A DNA stretch of 64,000 nucleotides from an uncultured Acidobacteriia bacterium (GTDB lineage: Bacteria; Acidobacteriota; Terriglobia; Bryobacterales; Bryobacteraceae), in assembly GCA_903929755.1 (NCBI GenBank), contig CAIYVZ010000052.1, forward strand, positions 99,222 through 163,221, written 5' to 3'. Below the pieces are notes generated by a model. The model had not been told where the DNA came from. It did no database searches and saw only the letters and a list, made by a program, of their open reading frames with translations. Both the position numbers and the translations under genes were made by a program. This document shows positions 17,842 through 25,833 of this stretch, piece after piece (position 1 is the stretch's first letter; each line of letters opens with the position of its first letter).

Positions 17842-18770
17842 AACAGCGAGGCATCGCGATTGGAATCTTCTGGGCGGTGCTGCTGGTGACGCTGGCGGTG
17901 CGCGCTCCCGCGTTTTTTGACTTCGCCAACCTGCGCGACATGGAGGTGGTAAACGCTCCGGCGCTGATTGTGGCGGTCGGGATGACGCTCATCATCCTGG
18001 CGGGTGAAATCGATGTTTCGGTGGGTTCGCAGTTCGCGGTGGCGAGTGTGGTGGCCGGGACTTTGGCAAAAGCGGGCGTACCGCTGCCGCTGGTGGCGCT
18101 GTTGACGGCGCTGGTGGGGGCCGGGTTTGGCGCTGTGAACGGCGCGCTGGTTACGCTATTCGGCGTGCCCTCCATTGTGGCGACGCTGGCGGCGATGGCT
18201 TTTTGGCGCGAACTACTGCGGTGGGTGACGCAGGGCGCCTGGGTGGAAGGGCTGCCCGCAAATTTCCAGTGGATGGGGTTGTCGCAGCCGCAGGGGGAGC
18301 TGGCGATTCTGGTAGCGGCGGCAGCGATCTTTGGCGTTTTCGCGTGGGGTCTGCGGCACTGGCAGGCGGGCCGGGCGATTTATGCGGTGGGGTCGAATCG
18401 CGAGTCGGCGCGGCTGGCGGGTTTGCCGGTAACGGGGATTTCCATGGCGGTGTTTGTCCTGATGGGAACGCTGACGGCTCTGGCCGGGGTTCTGGATTCG
18501 GTTCGTTTTTCCCAGGTGCAAAGTTCGGCGGGAGCAGGCCTGGAACTGAAGGCGATTTCCGCGGTGGTGATCGGCGGGGCGGCGATTACGGGGGGGCGCG
18601 GGACGTTGTGGGGAACTTTGCTGGGCGCGAGCGTGCTGGCGGTGATTGCTCCGGCGCTGACGTTCCTGGGGATTAACGCCTTCTGGGAGAAAGCAATTCA
18701 GGGCGGAATTATTCTGGGCGCGATTGTGCTGGAGCGGCTCAGTGCCCGGGGAGGCGGTCGCTCCAGATGA
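17838..18770 (+). CDS. Sugar ABC importer permease (RbsC/RhaP type)
   Basis: A 310-residue, highly hydrophobic permease with 8-10 membrane helices of the BPD_transp_2 family. GEIDVSVGSQFAVASVVAG and ISAVVIGGAAITGGRGTLWGTLLGA are the two conserved family segments. ATG 17838 overlaps the ATPase stop (ATGA), and its own stop overlaps the next gene by 4 bases, so ATPase, permease and permease-binding-protein fusion are one tight operon. Confidence 0.92.
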   Translation: MKQRGIAIGIFWAVLLVTLAVRAPAFFDFANLRDMEVVNAPALIVAVGMTLIILAGEIDVSVGSQFAVASVVAGTLAKAGVPLPLVALLTALVGAGFGAVNGALVTLFGVPSIVATLAAMAFWRELLRWVTQGAWVEGLPANFQWMGLSQPQGELAILVAAAAIFGVFAWGLRHWQAGRAIYAVGSNRESARLAGLPVTGISMAVFVLMGTLTALAGVLDSVRFSQVQSSAGAGLELKAISAVVIGGAAITGGRGTLWGTLLGASVLAVIAPALTFLGINAFWEKAIQGGIILGAIVLERLSARGGGRSR

Positions 18771-20812
18771 AAAGCATGGTTGAAAACCGCGCTGGCCGCG
18801 AGCGTGCACTGGCGCTGGTGGTCGCGCTGGAGATTCTGATCTTTGCGTTTACCGGGCCGCATTTCCTCTCTGCGGGGAATGGGTTCGAAATTATTCGATT
18901 GGGCGTGGAACTGGGGCTGCTGGCCCTGGCTCTAACTCCGGTAATTGTGACGGGCGGGATTGATCTGTCGGTTGGCTCAATGATGGGCCTGTGCGCCGTG
19001 GTGTTCGGGTTCCTGTGGCGGGATCTGCACTTCCCGATTGCGTTGGCGGCCTTGTCGGCGCTGGCGGTGGGAACTGCGGGCGGCGCGCTGAACGCGGTTT
19101 TGATCACCCGGTTCGGCGGCGCGCCTTTGATCGTCACGTTGGGCACATACTCGCTGTTCCGGGGCATCGCAGAGGGCCTGACGCGCGGCGTGGAGAACTT
19201 CTCGCAGTTTCCAGTTGGGTTCCTGTACTTTGGGCAGGGGTATCTGGGAGGCATTCTGCCCGCGCAGACTCCGGTTTTTGTGGCGTTCGTCGTGTTGTAC
19301 TGGCTGCTGCTGCATCGCAGCGTATTTGGACGGGCATTCCGGGCGATCGGGTTTGCGGCGGCTTCGAATGGGGACGCCAGATGGTCCGGGATTCCGGTGA
19401 ATCGGCGGCTGGCGCTGTCCTATACGTTGTCGGGCTTCACTGCCGCTGTGGCATCACTGATCTACGTGGCGCATTTGGGGCAGGCCAGGTCGGATGCGGG
19501 CACAGGGTATGAGTTGCTGGCAATTACGGCGGTGGTGCTGGGCGGCGCAAGCATTTCCGGAGGGCGCGGGAGCATCTGGGGTACTTTGCTGGGTCTGGCG
19601 GCGATTGTGGTGCTGCAGAACGGCCTGCGCGTATCGGCGCTGCCGGTGGAACTGGCCGGAATATTAACAAGTGCCATTTTGGTGGGCACGATTGCGGTGG
19701 GTCGCTTGCGTGGCAGAGCGCGGTCGACCGTGGAAACGGAAGCAGAGGAAGACGAAATGAAGAACTATCAACTGGCAGTTCTCAGCACGGTGATTATTGC
19801 CGGTTCGCTGATTGTGGCGGGCAGTAACTGGTGGCTGGTGAAGTCGGTTGCACCGACGGGCGCTCCGGCGAGCGCGCCTTCCGCCGCCCCGGCAGCGCCG
19901 GCGATGAAGCGCCACACAATTGCTGTAATGCCGAAAGCGAAGGGCGACCCGTACTTTGTGAGTTGTCGGCTGGGCGCGGAAGCGGCGGCGAAGGAACTGG
20001 GGCAGGACCTGATCTGGGATGGTCCGGCGGATTTGGATCCGGCGAGGCAGAACGAAGTGGTGGAGGCCTGGATCACGCGAGGTGTGGATACGATCGCTGT
20101 CGCGGTGGTGAATGCGCCGGGGATTTCCACGGTGCTGCGGAAGGCTCGAGCGAAGGGGATTAAGGTCCTGACGTGGGATGCCGATGCGCTGCCGGATGCG
20201 CGGGATTACTTCGTGAACCAGGCGACGCCGCAGGGGATTGGCGACACGCTGGCGGATGAGGCGAACCGGATTCTGGGGGGCGAGGGCGACTTCGCGATCA
20301 TTACCGGCGCCTTGACCGCGGCGAACCAGAACGAGTGGATCAAGTTCATCAAGGCGCGAATTGCGGCGAAGTATCCGAAGCTGAATCTGATTACCATTCG
20401 TCCGAGCGACGATGACCGCAACCGGGCGTTCTCGGAAGCGCAGACGCTGATGAAGGTCTATCCGAAGATGCGGCTGATTATGGCGATTTCCGCTCCGGCA
20501 GTGCCGGGGGCGGCGGAAGCGGTGAAGCAATCAGGGCGCAAGGACGTGAAGGTGACCGGGTTATCGCTGCCGAATATGTGCAAGCCGTATGTGAAGGCGG
20601 GGATTGCGGAGTCGGTGGTGTTGTGGAACACGCTGGACCTCGGGTATCTGGTAGTGAATGCATCGCGTCAGGCGGCGGACGGCACGCTGAAGCCGGGTGT
20701 GGATTCGATTGATGGTGGCAGGTTGGGCAAGATTGGGATCGAAGGGACGCAAGTGGTGTTGGGGAAACCGTTAGTCTTCACGAAGGCGAATATCGATCAG
20801 TACGACTTCTGA
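18767..20812 (+). CDS. Fusion of ABC permease and periplasmic sugar-binding protein
   Basis: 681 residues. Residues 1 to about 320 are a second RbsC/RhaQ-type permease (GGIDLSVGSMMG, AVVLGGASISGGRGSIWGTLLG). After an acidic link (ETEAEEDE) a new hydrophobic anchor (about 333-355) and an Ala/Pro spacer lead into a type-I periplasmic binding protein (about 378-681) similar to RhaS/LsrB: KGDPYFVSCRLGAEAAAKELG, ITRGVDTIAVAVVNAPG, KARAKGIKVLTWDADA, DYFVNQAT. A rhamnose, related sugar or AI-2-like ligand is therefore likely. Inside the frame, ATG 19757 is preceded by AGAGGAA at 19744-19750, so the binding protein may also be made separately. No metabolic gene follows to name the substrate. Confidence 0.88.
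   Translation: MKSMVENRAGRERALALVVALEILIFAFTGPHFLSAGNGFEIIRLGVELGLLALALTPVIVTGGIDLSVGSMMGLCAVVFGFLWRDLHFPIALAALSALAVGTAGGALNAVLITRFGGAPLIVTLGTYSLFRGIAEGLTRGVENFSQFPVGFLYFGQGYLGGILPAQTPVFVAFVVLYWLLLHRSVFGRAFRAIGFAAASNGDARWSGIPVNRRLALSYTLSGFTAAVASLIYVAHLGQARSDAGTGYELLAITAVVLGGASISGGRGSIWGTLLGLAAIVVLQNGLRVSALPVELAGILTSAILVGTIAVGRLRGRARSTVETEAEEDEMKNYQLAVLSTVIIAGSLIVAGSNWWLVKSVAPTGAPASAPSAAPAAPAMKRHTIAVMPKAKGDPYFVSCRLGAEAAAKELGQDLIWDGPADLDPARQNEVVEAWITRGVDTIAVAVVNAPGISTVLRKARAKGIKVLTWDADALPDARDYFVNQATPQGIGDTLADEANRILGGEGDFAIITGALTAANQNEWIKFIKARIAAKYPKLNLITIRPSDDDRNRAFSEAQTLMKVYPKMRLIMAISAPAVPGAAEAVKQSGRKDVKVTGLSLPNMCKPYVKAGIAESVVLWNTLDLGYLVVNASRQAADGTLKPGVDSIDGGRLGKIGIEGTQVVLGKPLVFTKANIDQYDF
19744..19759 (+). 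promoter_or_regulatory. Internal ribosome-binding site and in-frame ATG
   Basis: AGAGGAA at 19744-19750, six bases before ATG 19757, inside the fusion gene and in the same frame (residue 331). The ATG starts MKNYQLAVLSTVIIAG, which reads as a signal anchor. This looks like the original start of the binding-protein gene, still usable. Confidence 0.55.
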
Positions 20813-20820
20813 AATGTGAT

Positions 20821-20837
20821 TACAATGTAAGTATTGT
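20821..20837 (+). promoter_or_regulatory. -10-like box and inverted repeat at the mazE start
   Basis: TACAAT (20821-20826) resembles a -10 box and would start RNA within a few bases of GTG 20836. ACAAT (20822-20826) and ATTGT (20833-20837) form an inverted repeat that overlaps both the box and the start codon, as expected of an operator for self-repression by an AbrB-type antitoxin. No clear -35 box was seen. Confidence 0.35.
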
Positions 20838-21084
20838 GACCGCTGAGATCATCAAGATTGGAAACTCCCGAGGCATTCGGATTCCGAAGCCGTTGCTGGA
20901 GCAGTGCGGCCTGGCCGGCACCGTCGAATTGCGGGTAGAGGGAGATCAACTCATTGTTTCTCCAGCCAGAGCCCCGCGCTCCGGGTGGGACGAGGCCTTC
21001 CGTAAAGCCGAGAGTTGCGAAAGCGACGAACTCTTACTGGATGGTGTTCAGAACGAGTTTGATGCGGAAGCCTGGAAGTGGTAA
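20836..21084 (+). CDS. AbrB/MazE-type antitoxin
   Basis: 82 residues from GTG 20836. The N-terminal half is a SpoVT-AbrB DNA-binding fold (TAEIIKIGNSRGIRIPKPLLEQ, then VELRVEGDQLIVSP). The C-terminal tail is acidic (SCESDELLLDGVQNEFDAEAW), the usual toxin-neutralising part. It overlaps the toxin gene by 7 bases. The pair follows the ABC operon by 23 bases but has its own promoter-like sequence. MazE-like antitoxins bind the toxin and repress their own promoter (family knowledge). Confidence 0.88.
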   Translation: MTAEIIKIGNSRGIRIPKPLLEQCGLAGTVELRVEGDQLIVSPARAPRSGWDEAFRKAESCESDELLLDGVQNEFDAEAWKW

Positions 21085-21413
21085 CCACGCCCCGCGTCGG
21101 CGATGTGTGGCTGGTTAATCTGGATCCCGCAGTCGGCTCAGAAATTCAAAAGTCCCGTCCGTGCGTCGTGGTTTCTCCAGATGAGATGAATCGGCACTTG
21201 CGGACTGTGATTATCGCGCCGATGACTTCCGCGGCGAAAGAGTATCCGGTTCGAATCGAGACTTCGTTCCAGGGACAACGAGGACAGATTGCGCTCGACC
21301 AACTTCGTTCCGTGGACAAGACTCGGCTCTCGACGCACCTCGGTTTGCTGGATAAAGTGACGCTTCAGATCACGCTGGCCACGTTGTCCGAGATGTTCGC
21401 CGCCAGAGGTTAG
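21078..21413 (+). CDS. MazF/PemK-type endoribonuclease toxin
   Basis: 111 residues, start GTG 21078. PemK/MazF fold marks: GDVWLVNLDPAVGSEIQKSRPCVVVSPD at the N-terminus, TVIIAPMTSA in the middle, and GQIALDQLRSVDKTRL near the end. The conserved arginine of SRPCVVV and the threonine in PMTSA are present, so the toxin looks intact. MazF toxins cut mRNA at short sites (family knowledge). Its stop TAG shares bases with the stop of the convergent gene (TTAG at 21410-21413). Confidence 0.9.
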   Translation: MVTTPRVGDVWLVNLDPAVGSEIQKSRPCVVVSPDEMNRHLRTVIIAPMTSAAKEYPVRIETSFQGQRGQIALDQLRSVDKTRLSTHLGLLDKVTLQITLATLSEMFAARG

Positions 21414-23770
21414 GCTTTGGCGGGCTTCACAACCGAACTGACACTGGCTACGACCATAGCCAGCAGATACATAGCTCCGCCGATCAGCATGGTGGCTACC
21501 AGGCCGAGGTAGAGGGCGAGAACCAGGGCTCCGACTGAACCGAGCACGCTGGCTGCGGCGTTGAGCGACCAGGCCCAGCGAACCGAGGGTTCGTGCTGGC
21601 GTTCCAGCAGGCGGAGGCCGGTGGGGAAGGGTAGTCCCATGGCGAAGCCTGCCGGGGCTACGATGGCGACCGTGGCGAGCATCTTGACGAGCAGGGGCAG
21701 GCCGACGCCTCCCGAGAGGACGGGTTGCACAATGGCGGCGAGGATCGCGACCAGAATTGCCACTGAGGCGAGAGCTATGCGCAGGCGACCGCCGCTGTCT
21801 CCGATGAGTTTTCGGCTGGCATAGCTGCCTGCTCCACTCGAAATCAGCATGGAGAAGATGATGACGGTGAGCGCGTAGGTCGGGTGGCCCAGGAAGAGGA
21901 CGAATTTCTGGATGAGGGCGACTTCGATGAGGATGTAACCGATGCCGATGGCCAGGAAGTAGGGCAGGAAGCCACGCGCCGCTTTGTCGTTCGGGAGTTT
22001 GGTGCCAAGGACCAGGGGCGGCAGCAGCAGGATGATCAGAACGGCTATTGACGAGACCCAAAGGGCTGAGAAGAGCTTCGGGACAGCGACGTTCACCTTC
22101 TGGTCAGCCGATTTACCGCCGGTGGCGAGCAGGAAGCTGGTCACGTCGCGGGGCTGGACGGTGTAGAAGAAGAACGGACGGTCGTCGTCGACGGGCGAGA
22201 CATCGAACTGGTAATTGGCCCACCAGGCCTTCGGATCCGGCGTTAGCAGCATCTGGCTGAACTCGTTCACGGGGCCGTCACCGGGGGCGTAAACCATGGA
22301 CATGCCAGCGTCGGCATAGGCCTGGCGTGCTTTGGCGATATCGGCGTCGGAGAACGGCTTGCGGGAGAAGATCACGGTATCGGTGGCACCCCAGCTCTTG
22401 ATATCGGGCTTGCCACCGAGGCGGCCAACCAGAATGTGGCGTTCGGGGTGGGCCTCGCCAAGGTCGTGCAGGGCGGTCATGGCCAGCGAGAGGAGCCGGA
22501 GCGATTCGCGGGGTGGGTCGAAGCCCCAGCGGGTGAAGCAGAGAAGGCCGTCGTCGGTCAGGTGAGAGAAATAGTCGCGGAAGGCGTCGGTTGTATAGAG
22601 ATTGTTTTCAGAAAGTGCGAAGGCTCCGGCGGCGGTGGAGGCCCAGGTATCCACGAGGGTGGCCTGAATGACCTGGTACTTATCGGGGCTGCGGCGGACG
22701 AAGCTGCGGCCATCTTCGATGTTGATGTGGACGTCGGGGCGCAGGTAGAGACGGTTGCTGAGTTCCGGGAATTTCTGCTGCATCACGGTTTTACCGATGA
22801 TGGGGTTAATTTCCACGCCGGTGACGTCGTGGCTGCCGGAGGCGAGGGCGCGGGAGATGTCCCAGCCGCCGCCGGGTCCAATGACGAGAGTTTTGGCTCC
22901 GGGACGGAGGAGGTAGGGGACGCCGGGACCCTGGTGCTGCAGGTCGTGGAGTTGCTCGGGCGTGAGGTGATCGAAATCGAACTTCGCGATGGCGGTGGAG
23001 GCATCGGCGTCGATGTAGATCATTTCGCCGGAGTCCTTGTCATTCGCGACGCCGATACGTGAGATGGAGTTCCACTTGATGAACTGCTCTTCGTGGAGTT
23101 TCTGGCCCTTGGCGTACTTCACTTCAATGAAGTGGTAGCCCATATTGGCGATGACGAGGAGGGTGAAAAAGAGGCCCACCCCGACGCTGGCGATTCGACC
23201 GAGCTTCTTACCATCCAGGCTGAACCAGATGGCGGCAGCGGCGGCGAAGAGTACGGAAACGGCGATAACGGTGTTGGGCCCGCCGATGGTGTTCAGCAGG
23301 CCGACCAGGGCGAGACATCCGGCGGCAGCTCCGAGGAGATCAAAGAAGTACACCTTATCGATGCGCTCAATGTTTTCTGAGATAGCGAGCGAGACGACGA
23401 TGCCGGAGCCGAGGAAGGGCAGGGCATTGGTGAAGTAGATGAGGGCGAATTCGAAGTTGCTGAGGTCGGCGCCGCGCGTGACAACCACGAGGACGCTGAG
23501 GAGCGCCAGACCCGAGGTGATCAGGCTGACTTGTCCGAGTTTGCCGTAGACTCCGCCGGGGCGGGCCTTGACGACGTACGACAGAACGCCTCCTACCCCG
23601 AGGCCGAACAGCGCGACCGAGATGGCCAGGAAGGCGAAATGGTAGTAGAACACTACGGAAAATATGCGGGTCAGCGACAACTCCAGCAACAAAGTTGCGG
23701 AGGTCGTGAGCGCTACGGCCAAATAAAGCAGGGGCCAACTGGAGGGACGCGAAGGGGAACTGGGGGGCAA
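21410..23770 (-). CDS. Membrane protein with spermidine-synthase-like domain
   Basis: A 786-residue protein of three parts: about six membrane helices (residues 10-235), a soluble SpeE-like Rossmann methyltransferase-fold domain (about 245-560; TLVIGPGGGWDISRALASG, DVTGVEINPI, INIEDGRSFVRR), then another helix bundle (about 575-785). Large membrane-bound spermidine-synthase homologues of this plan are common in soil bacteria but mostly uncharacterised. The usual aspartate pair of true polyamine synthases is not obvious to me, so the reaction is open. The gene lies between mazF (convergent, overlapping stops) and a HAD phosphatase gene upstream. Confidence 0.8.
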   Translation of the reverse strand: MPPSSPSRPSSWPLLYLAVALTTSATLLLELSLTRIFSVVFYYHFAFLAISVALFGLGVGGVLSYVVKARPGGVYGKLGQVSLITSGLALLSVLVVVTRGADLSNFEFALIYFTNALPFLGSGIVVSLAISENIERIDKVYFFDLLGAAAGCLALVGLLNTIGGPNTVIAVSVLFAAAAAIWFSLDGKKLGRIASVGVGLFFTLLVIANMGYHFIEVKYAKGQKLHEEQFIKWNSISRIGVANDKDSGEMIYIDADASTAIAKFDFDHLTPEQLHDLQHQGPGVPYLLRPGAKTLVIGPGGGWDISRALASGSHDVTGVEINPIIGKTVMQQKFPELSNRLYLRPDVHINIEDGRSFVRRSPDKYQVIQATLVDTWASTAAGAFALSENNLYTTDAFRDYFSHLTDDGLLCFTRWGFDPPRESLRLLSLAMTALHDLGEAHPERHILVGRLGGKPDIKSWGATDTVIFSRKPFSDADIAKARQAYADAGMSMVYAPGDGPVNEFSQMLLTPDPKAWWANYQFDVSPVDDDRPFFFYTVQPRDVTSFLLATGGKSADQKVNVAVPKLFSALWVSSIAVLIILLLPPLVLGTKLPNDKAARGFLPYFLAIGIGYILIEVALIQKFVLFLGHPTYALTVIIFSMLISSGAGSYASRKLIGDSGGRLRIALASVAILVAILAAIVQPVLSGGVGLPLLVKMLATVAIVAPAGFAMGLPFPTGLRLLERQHEPSVRWAWSLNAAASVLGSVGALVLALYLGLVATMLIGGAMYLLAMVVASVSSVVKPAKA

Positions 23771-23805
23771 AACACTATTTTAACCGTTGCGGGCCGCTGG
23801 TGCGG

Positions 23806-24498
23806 TCAAAGTCGGCCTGGACCGCTAATGATGGCGAGATCGAGGTGGGTCAGGTCGGGGAGGATATGGTCGGGATTGCAGGCTTCCAGGTCGCCGGGGG
23901 GCGTGACTCCAGTGCGGACGGCGATGGCCTGAATACCGTTCTCCTGTGCCGCGCGGACGTCCTGGGGAGCGTCCCCGATGAGCGAGATTCTGGCGTCGGG
24001 CGCGATGCGGTTTTCGGCGCGGGCGCGTTCGATGGCCAGTTTGGCCAGACCTCCGCGAGTGGGAGCCATTTCGCCGAAAGCACCGAAGGGGAAGCGCCCG
24101 CCAAGCCCGGCGCGTTCCAGTTTTCGCCAACCGATGCGGGTGAAGTTACCGGTAACCAGGGCGAGGGCGGTGCCCTGAGCGGCGAGGGCATTGAGGAGTT
24201 CAGGAACGCCAGGGCAGTGGCAGTTCGGAAGTTCCGGTGTGTGTTCCAGATAGAAGTCTTCAGCGGCGCGGACCATCTCTGGCATGGCGATTTGGATCTG
24301 GCGGTCGGCCGTGCCCAGCGCCTGTAACATCAGCGTCAGGATTTGGGGATCCAGCATCCCGTGGACTGGAATACCCTCGGTGGTGCCTTCCACCCCGAAG
24401 ACCTGGTGGACGGCGTGGCAGAGAGATTGCCGGTGCCAGAGGCCGGTTTTGCGGACGAGCGTGCCGTCTATATCGAAGAGAACCAGATCCGGGGACAA
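23806..24498 (-). CDS. HAD-superfamily phosphatase (phosphoglycolate-phosphatase-like)
   Basis: 230 residues from TTG 24498. Motif I LFDIDGTLVR with both aspartates (about 8-16), motif II threonine in LALVTGNF (about 120), and motif IV LIGDAPQDVRAA (about 178-190) mark the Gph/beta-phosphoglucomutase branch with a helical cap between I and II. It dephosphorylates a small metabolite; the natural substrate cannot be told from sequence. Only 22 bases separate its start from the divergent dehydratase gene. Confidence 0.88.
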   Translation of the reverse strand: MSPDLVLFDIDGTLVRKTGLWHRQSLCHAVHQVFGVEGTTEGIPVHGMLDPQILTLMLQALGTADRQIQIAMPEMVRAAEDFYLEHTPELPNCHCPGVPELLNALAAQGTALALVTGNFTRIGWRKLERAGLGGRFPFGAFGEMAPTRGGLAKLAIERARAENRIAPDARISLIGDAPQDVRAAQENGIQAIAVRTGVTPPGDLEACNPDHILPDLTHLDLAIISGPGRL

Positions 24499-24520
24499 GT
24501 CTCAGTGTAGGATGTTGCTG

Positions 24521-25762
24521 ATGAACCGACGACGATTTCTTCAGTCTCTTGCCACCACCGGTGTTGCCGCCGGGTTGCGTGCGCCACTGGCTCAGGCCGC
24601 CCTGCCGAAGATGAAGATCACGAGGATTCGGGCATTTGCGCCGCCCAATCCGAACCCCTTGTTCAACCAGGCCGATACGGTGGTCACGATTGAGACCGAC
24701 GCCGGGATTACAGGGATTGGCGAGGGTGGTTTTGCCGATACGCTGCGGCAGTGCGCGGGACGGCTGATCGGCCAGGATCCGCAGTATATTGAGCGGCTTT
24801 GGCAGGATATGACGCGGTCGTTCTTCTACCCGCCGGGACGTGAAAAGCAGCATGCGCTGGGGGCGTTGGATTTGGCGCTGTGGGATATCCGGGGCAAGGT
24901 GCTGAAACTGCCTGTGCATCAAATTTTGGGTGGTGCGGCGCGGAATTATTGCGAATGCTACAACACAGCGGGCATTGTTCCGGGGATCCAGCAGGGGATG
25001 GGCGTGAAGGAACGCGCGGCGCTGACGATTGCGGCGGGTTACCGGGCGTATCGGATGGACGCTGCGTCACTGGGGCGCGGGAACGCGACGTACAACACTC
25101 GCGAGCGGGTTCTTGCAGTGTATGACGACTGCGTGCAGGCTCGTGAGGGGGTGGGGAAGAATGGCGATTTCTGCGTGGATTTCCACCAGCGGTTCGACTT
25201 CATTGACGCCGTCCGTTGCGCGAATCTGATTGAGCCGACGGCTCCGTTATTCATTGAGGATCCGGTCCGGACCGAGGTTTTTGAGGCCGATATCCCGAAA
25301 ATGCGGCAGATGGTGAAGGTTCCTATTGCTGCGGGCGAAGAGTGGGGCGCGCGCTGGGATTTCAACAAACTGGTAGAGAACCACGACATCGACTGGATGC
25401 GCGCCACGCTTCCGAACGTGGGCGGCATTACCGAAATGATGAAGATCGCCGCTCTCTGCGAGACACATTTTATTGGGATCGTGCCGCACTTTACGGGGCC
25501 GATTGCGACCGCGGCGCTGGTAAATTGCCTGAGCACGTACTCGGGACCGGTGCTGATGGAGTACAACTTCCAGGGCAAGACGCTGCCTCATTTGCCGGTT
25601 TGTCTGGATTTTAAAGACGGCAAGCTGTATCCGAACGAGCGCCCGGGCCTGGGTGTGGAACTGGACATGAAGCAGTTGACGCAGATCCTGGAAGTGACGA
25701 AATACGATACAAACCGGGCTCAAACCTACTTCCGGCCGGATGGATCCATCACCAACTGGTAG
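24521..25762 (+). CDS. Exported enolase-superfamily acid-sugar dehydratase
   Basis: 413 residues from ATG 24521 with AGGA just upstream. The N-terminus NRRRFLQSLATTGVAAGL is a twin-arginine signal, so the folded enzyme is exported. The mandelate racemase/muconate lactonizing fold is complete, with metal ligands in CVDFH, FIEDP and AGEEWG, and a catalytic histidine in VPHFTG. The KxK motif of racemases is replaced by RMD in YRAYRMDAAS, and DFH carries the histidine as in mannonate/galactonate-type dehydratases, so dehydration of an aldonic or uronic acid is more likely than racemisation. Exact sugar unknown. Confidence 0.88.
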   Translation: MNRRRFLQSLATTGVAAGLRAPLAQAALPKMKITRIRAFAPPNPNPLFNQADTVVTIETDAGITGIGEGGFADTLRQCAGRLIGQDPQYIERLWQDMTRSFFYPPGREKQHALGALDLALWDIRGKVLKLPVHQILGGAARNYCECYNTAGIVPGIQQGMGVKERAALTIAAGYRAYRMDAASLGRGNATYNTRERVLAVYDDCVQAREGVGKNGDFCVDFHQRFDFIDAVRCANLIEPTAPLFIEDPVRTEVFEADIPKMRQMVKVPIAAGEEWGARWDFNKLVENHDIDWMRATLPNVGGITEMMKIAALCETHFIGIVPHFTGPIATAALVNCLSTYSGPVLMEYNFQGKTLPHLPVCLDFKDGKLYPNERPGLGVELDMKQLTQILEVTKYDTNRAQTYFRPDGSITNW

Positions 25763-25833
25763 GGCAGCAACTGGAAGGAGCTTTATCCGCTGGTACACTG
25801 AAGGTTTAACCCCCCTTCCGAAAACTTCCAGCC

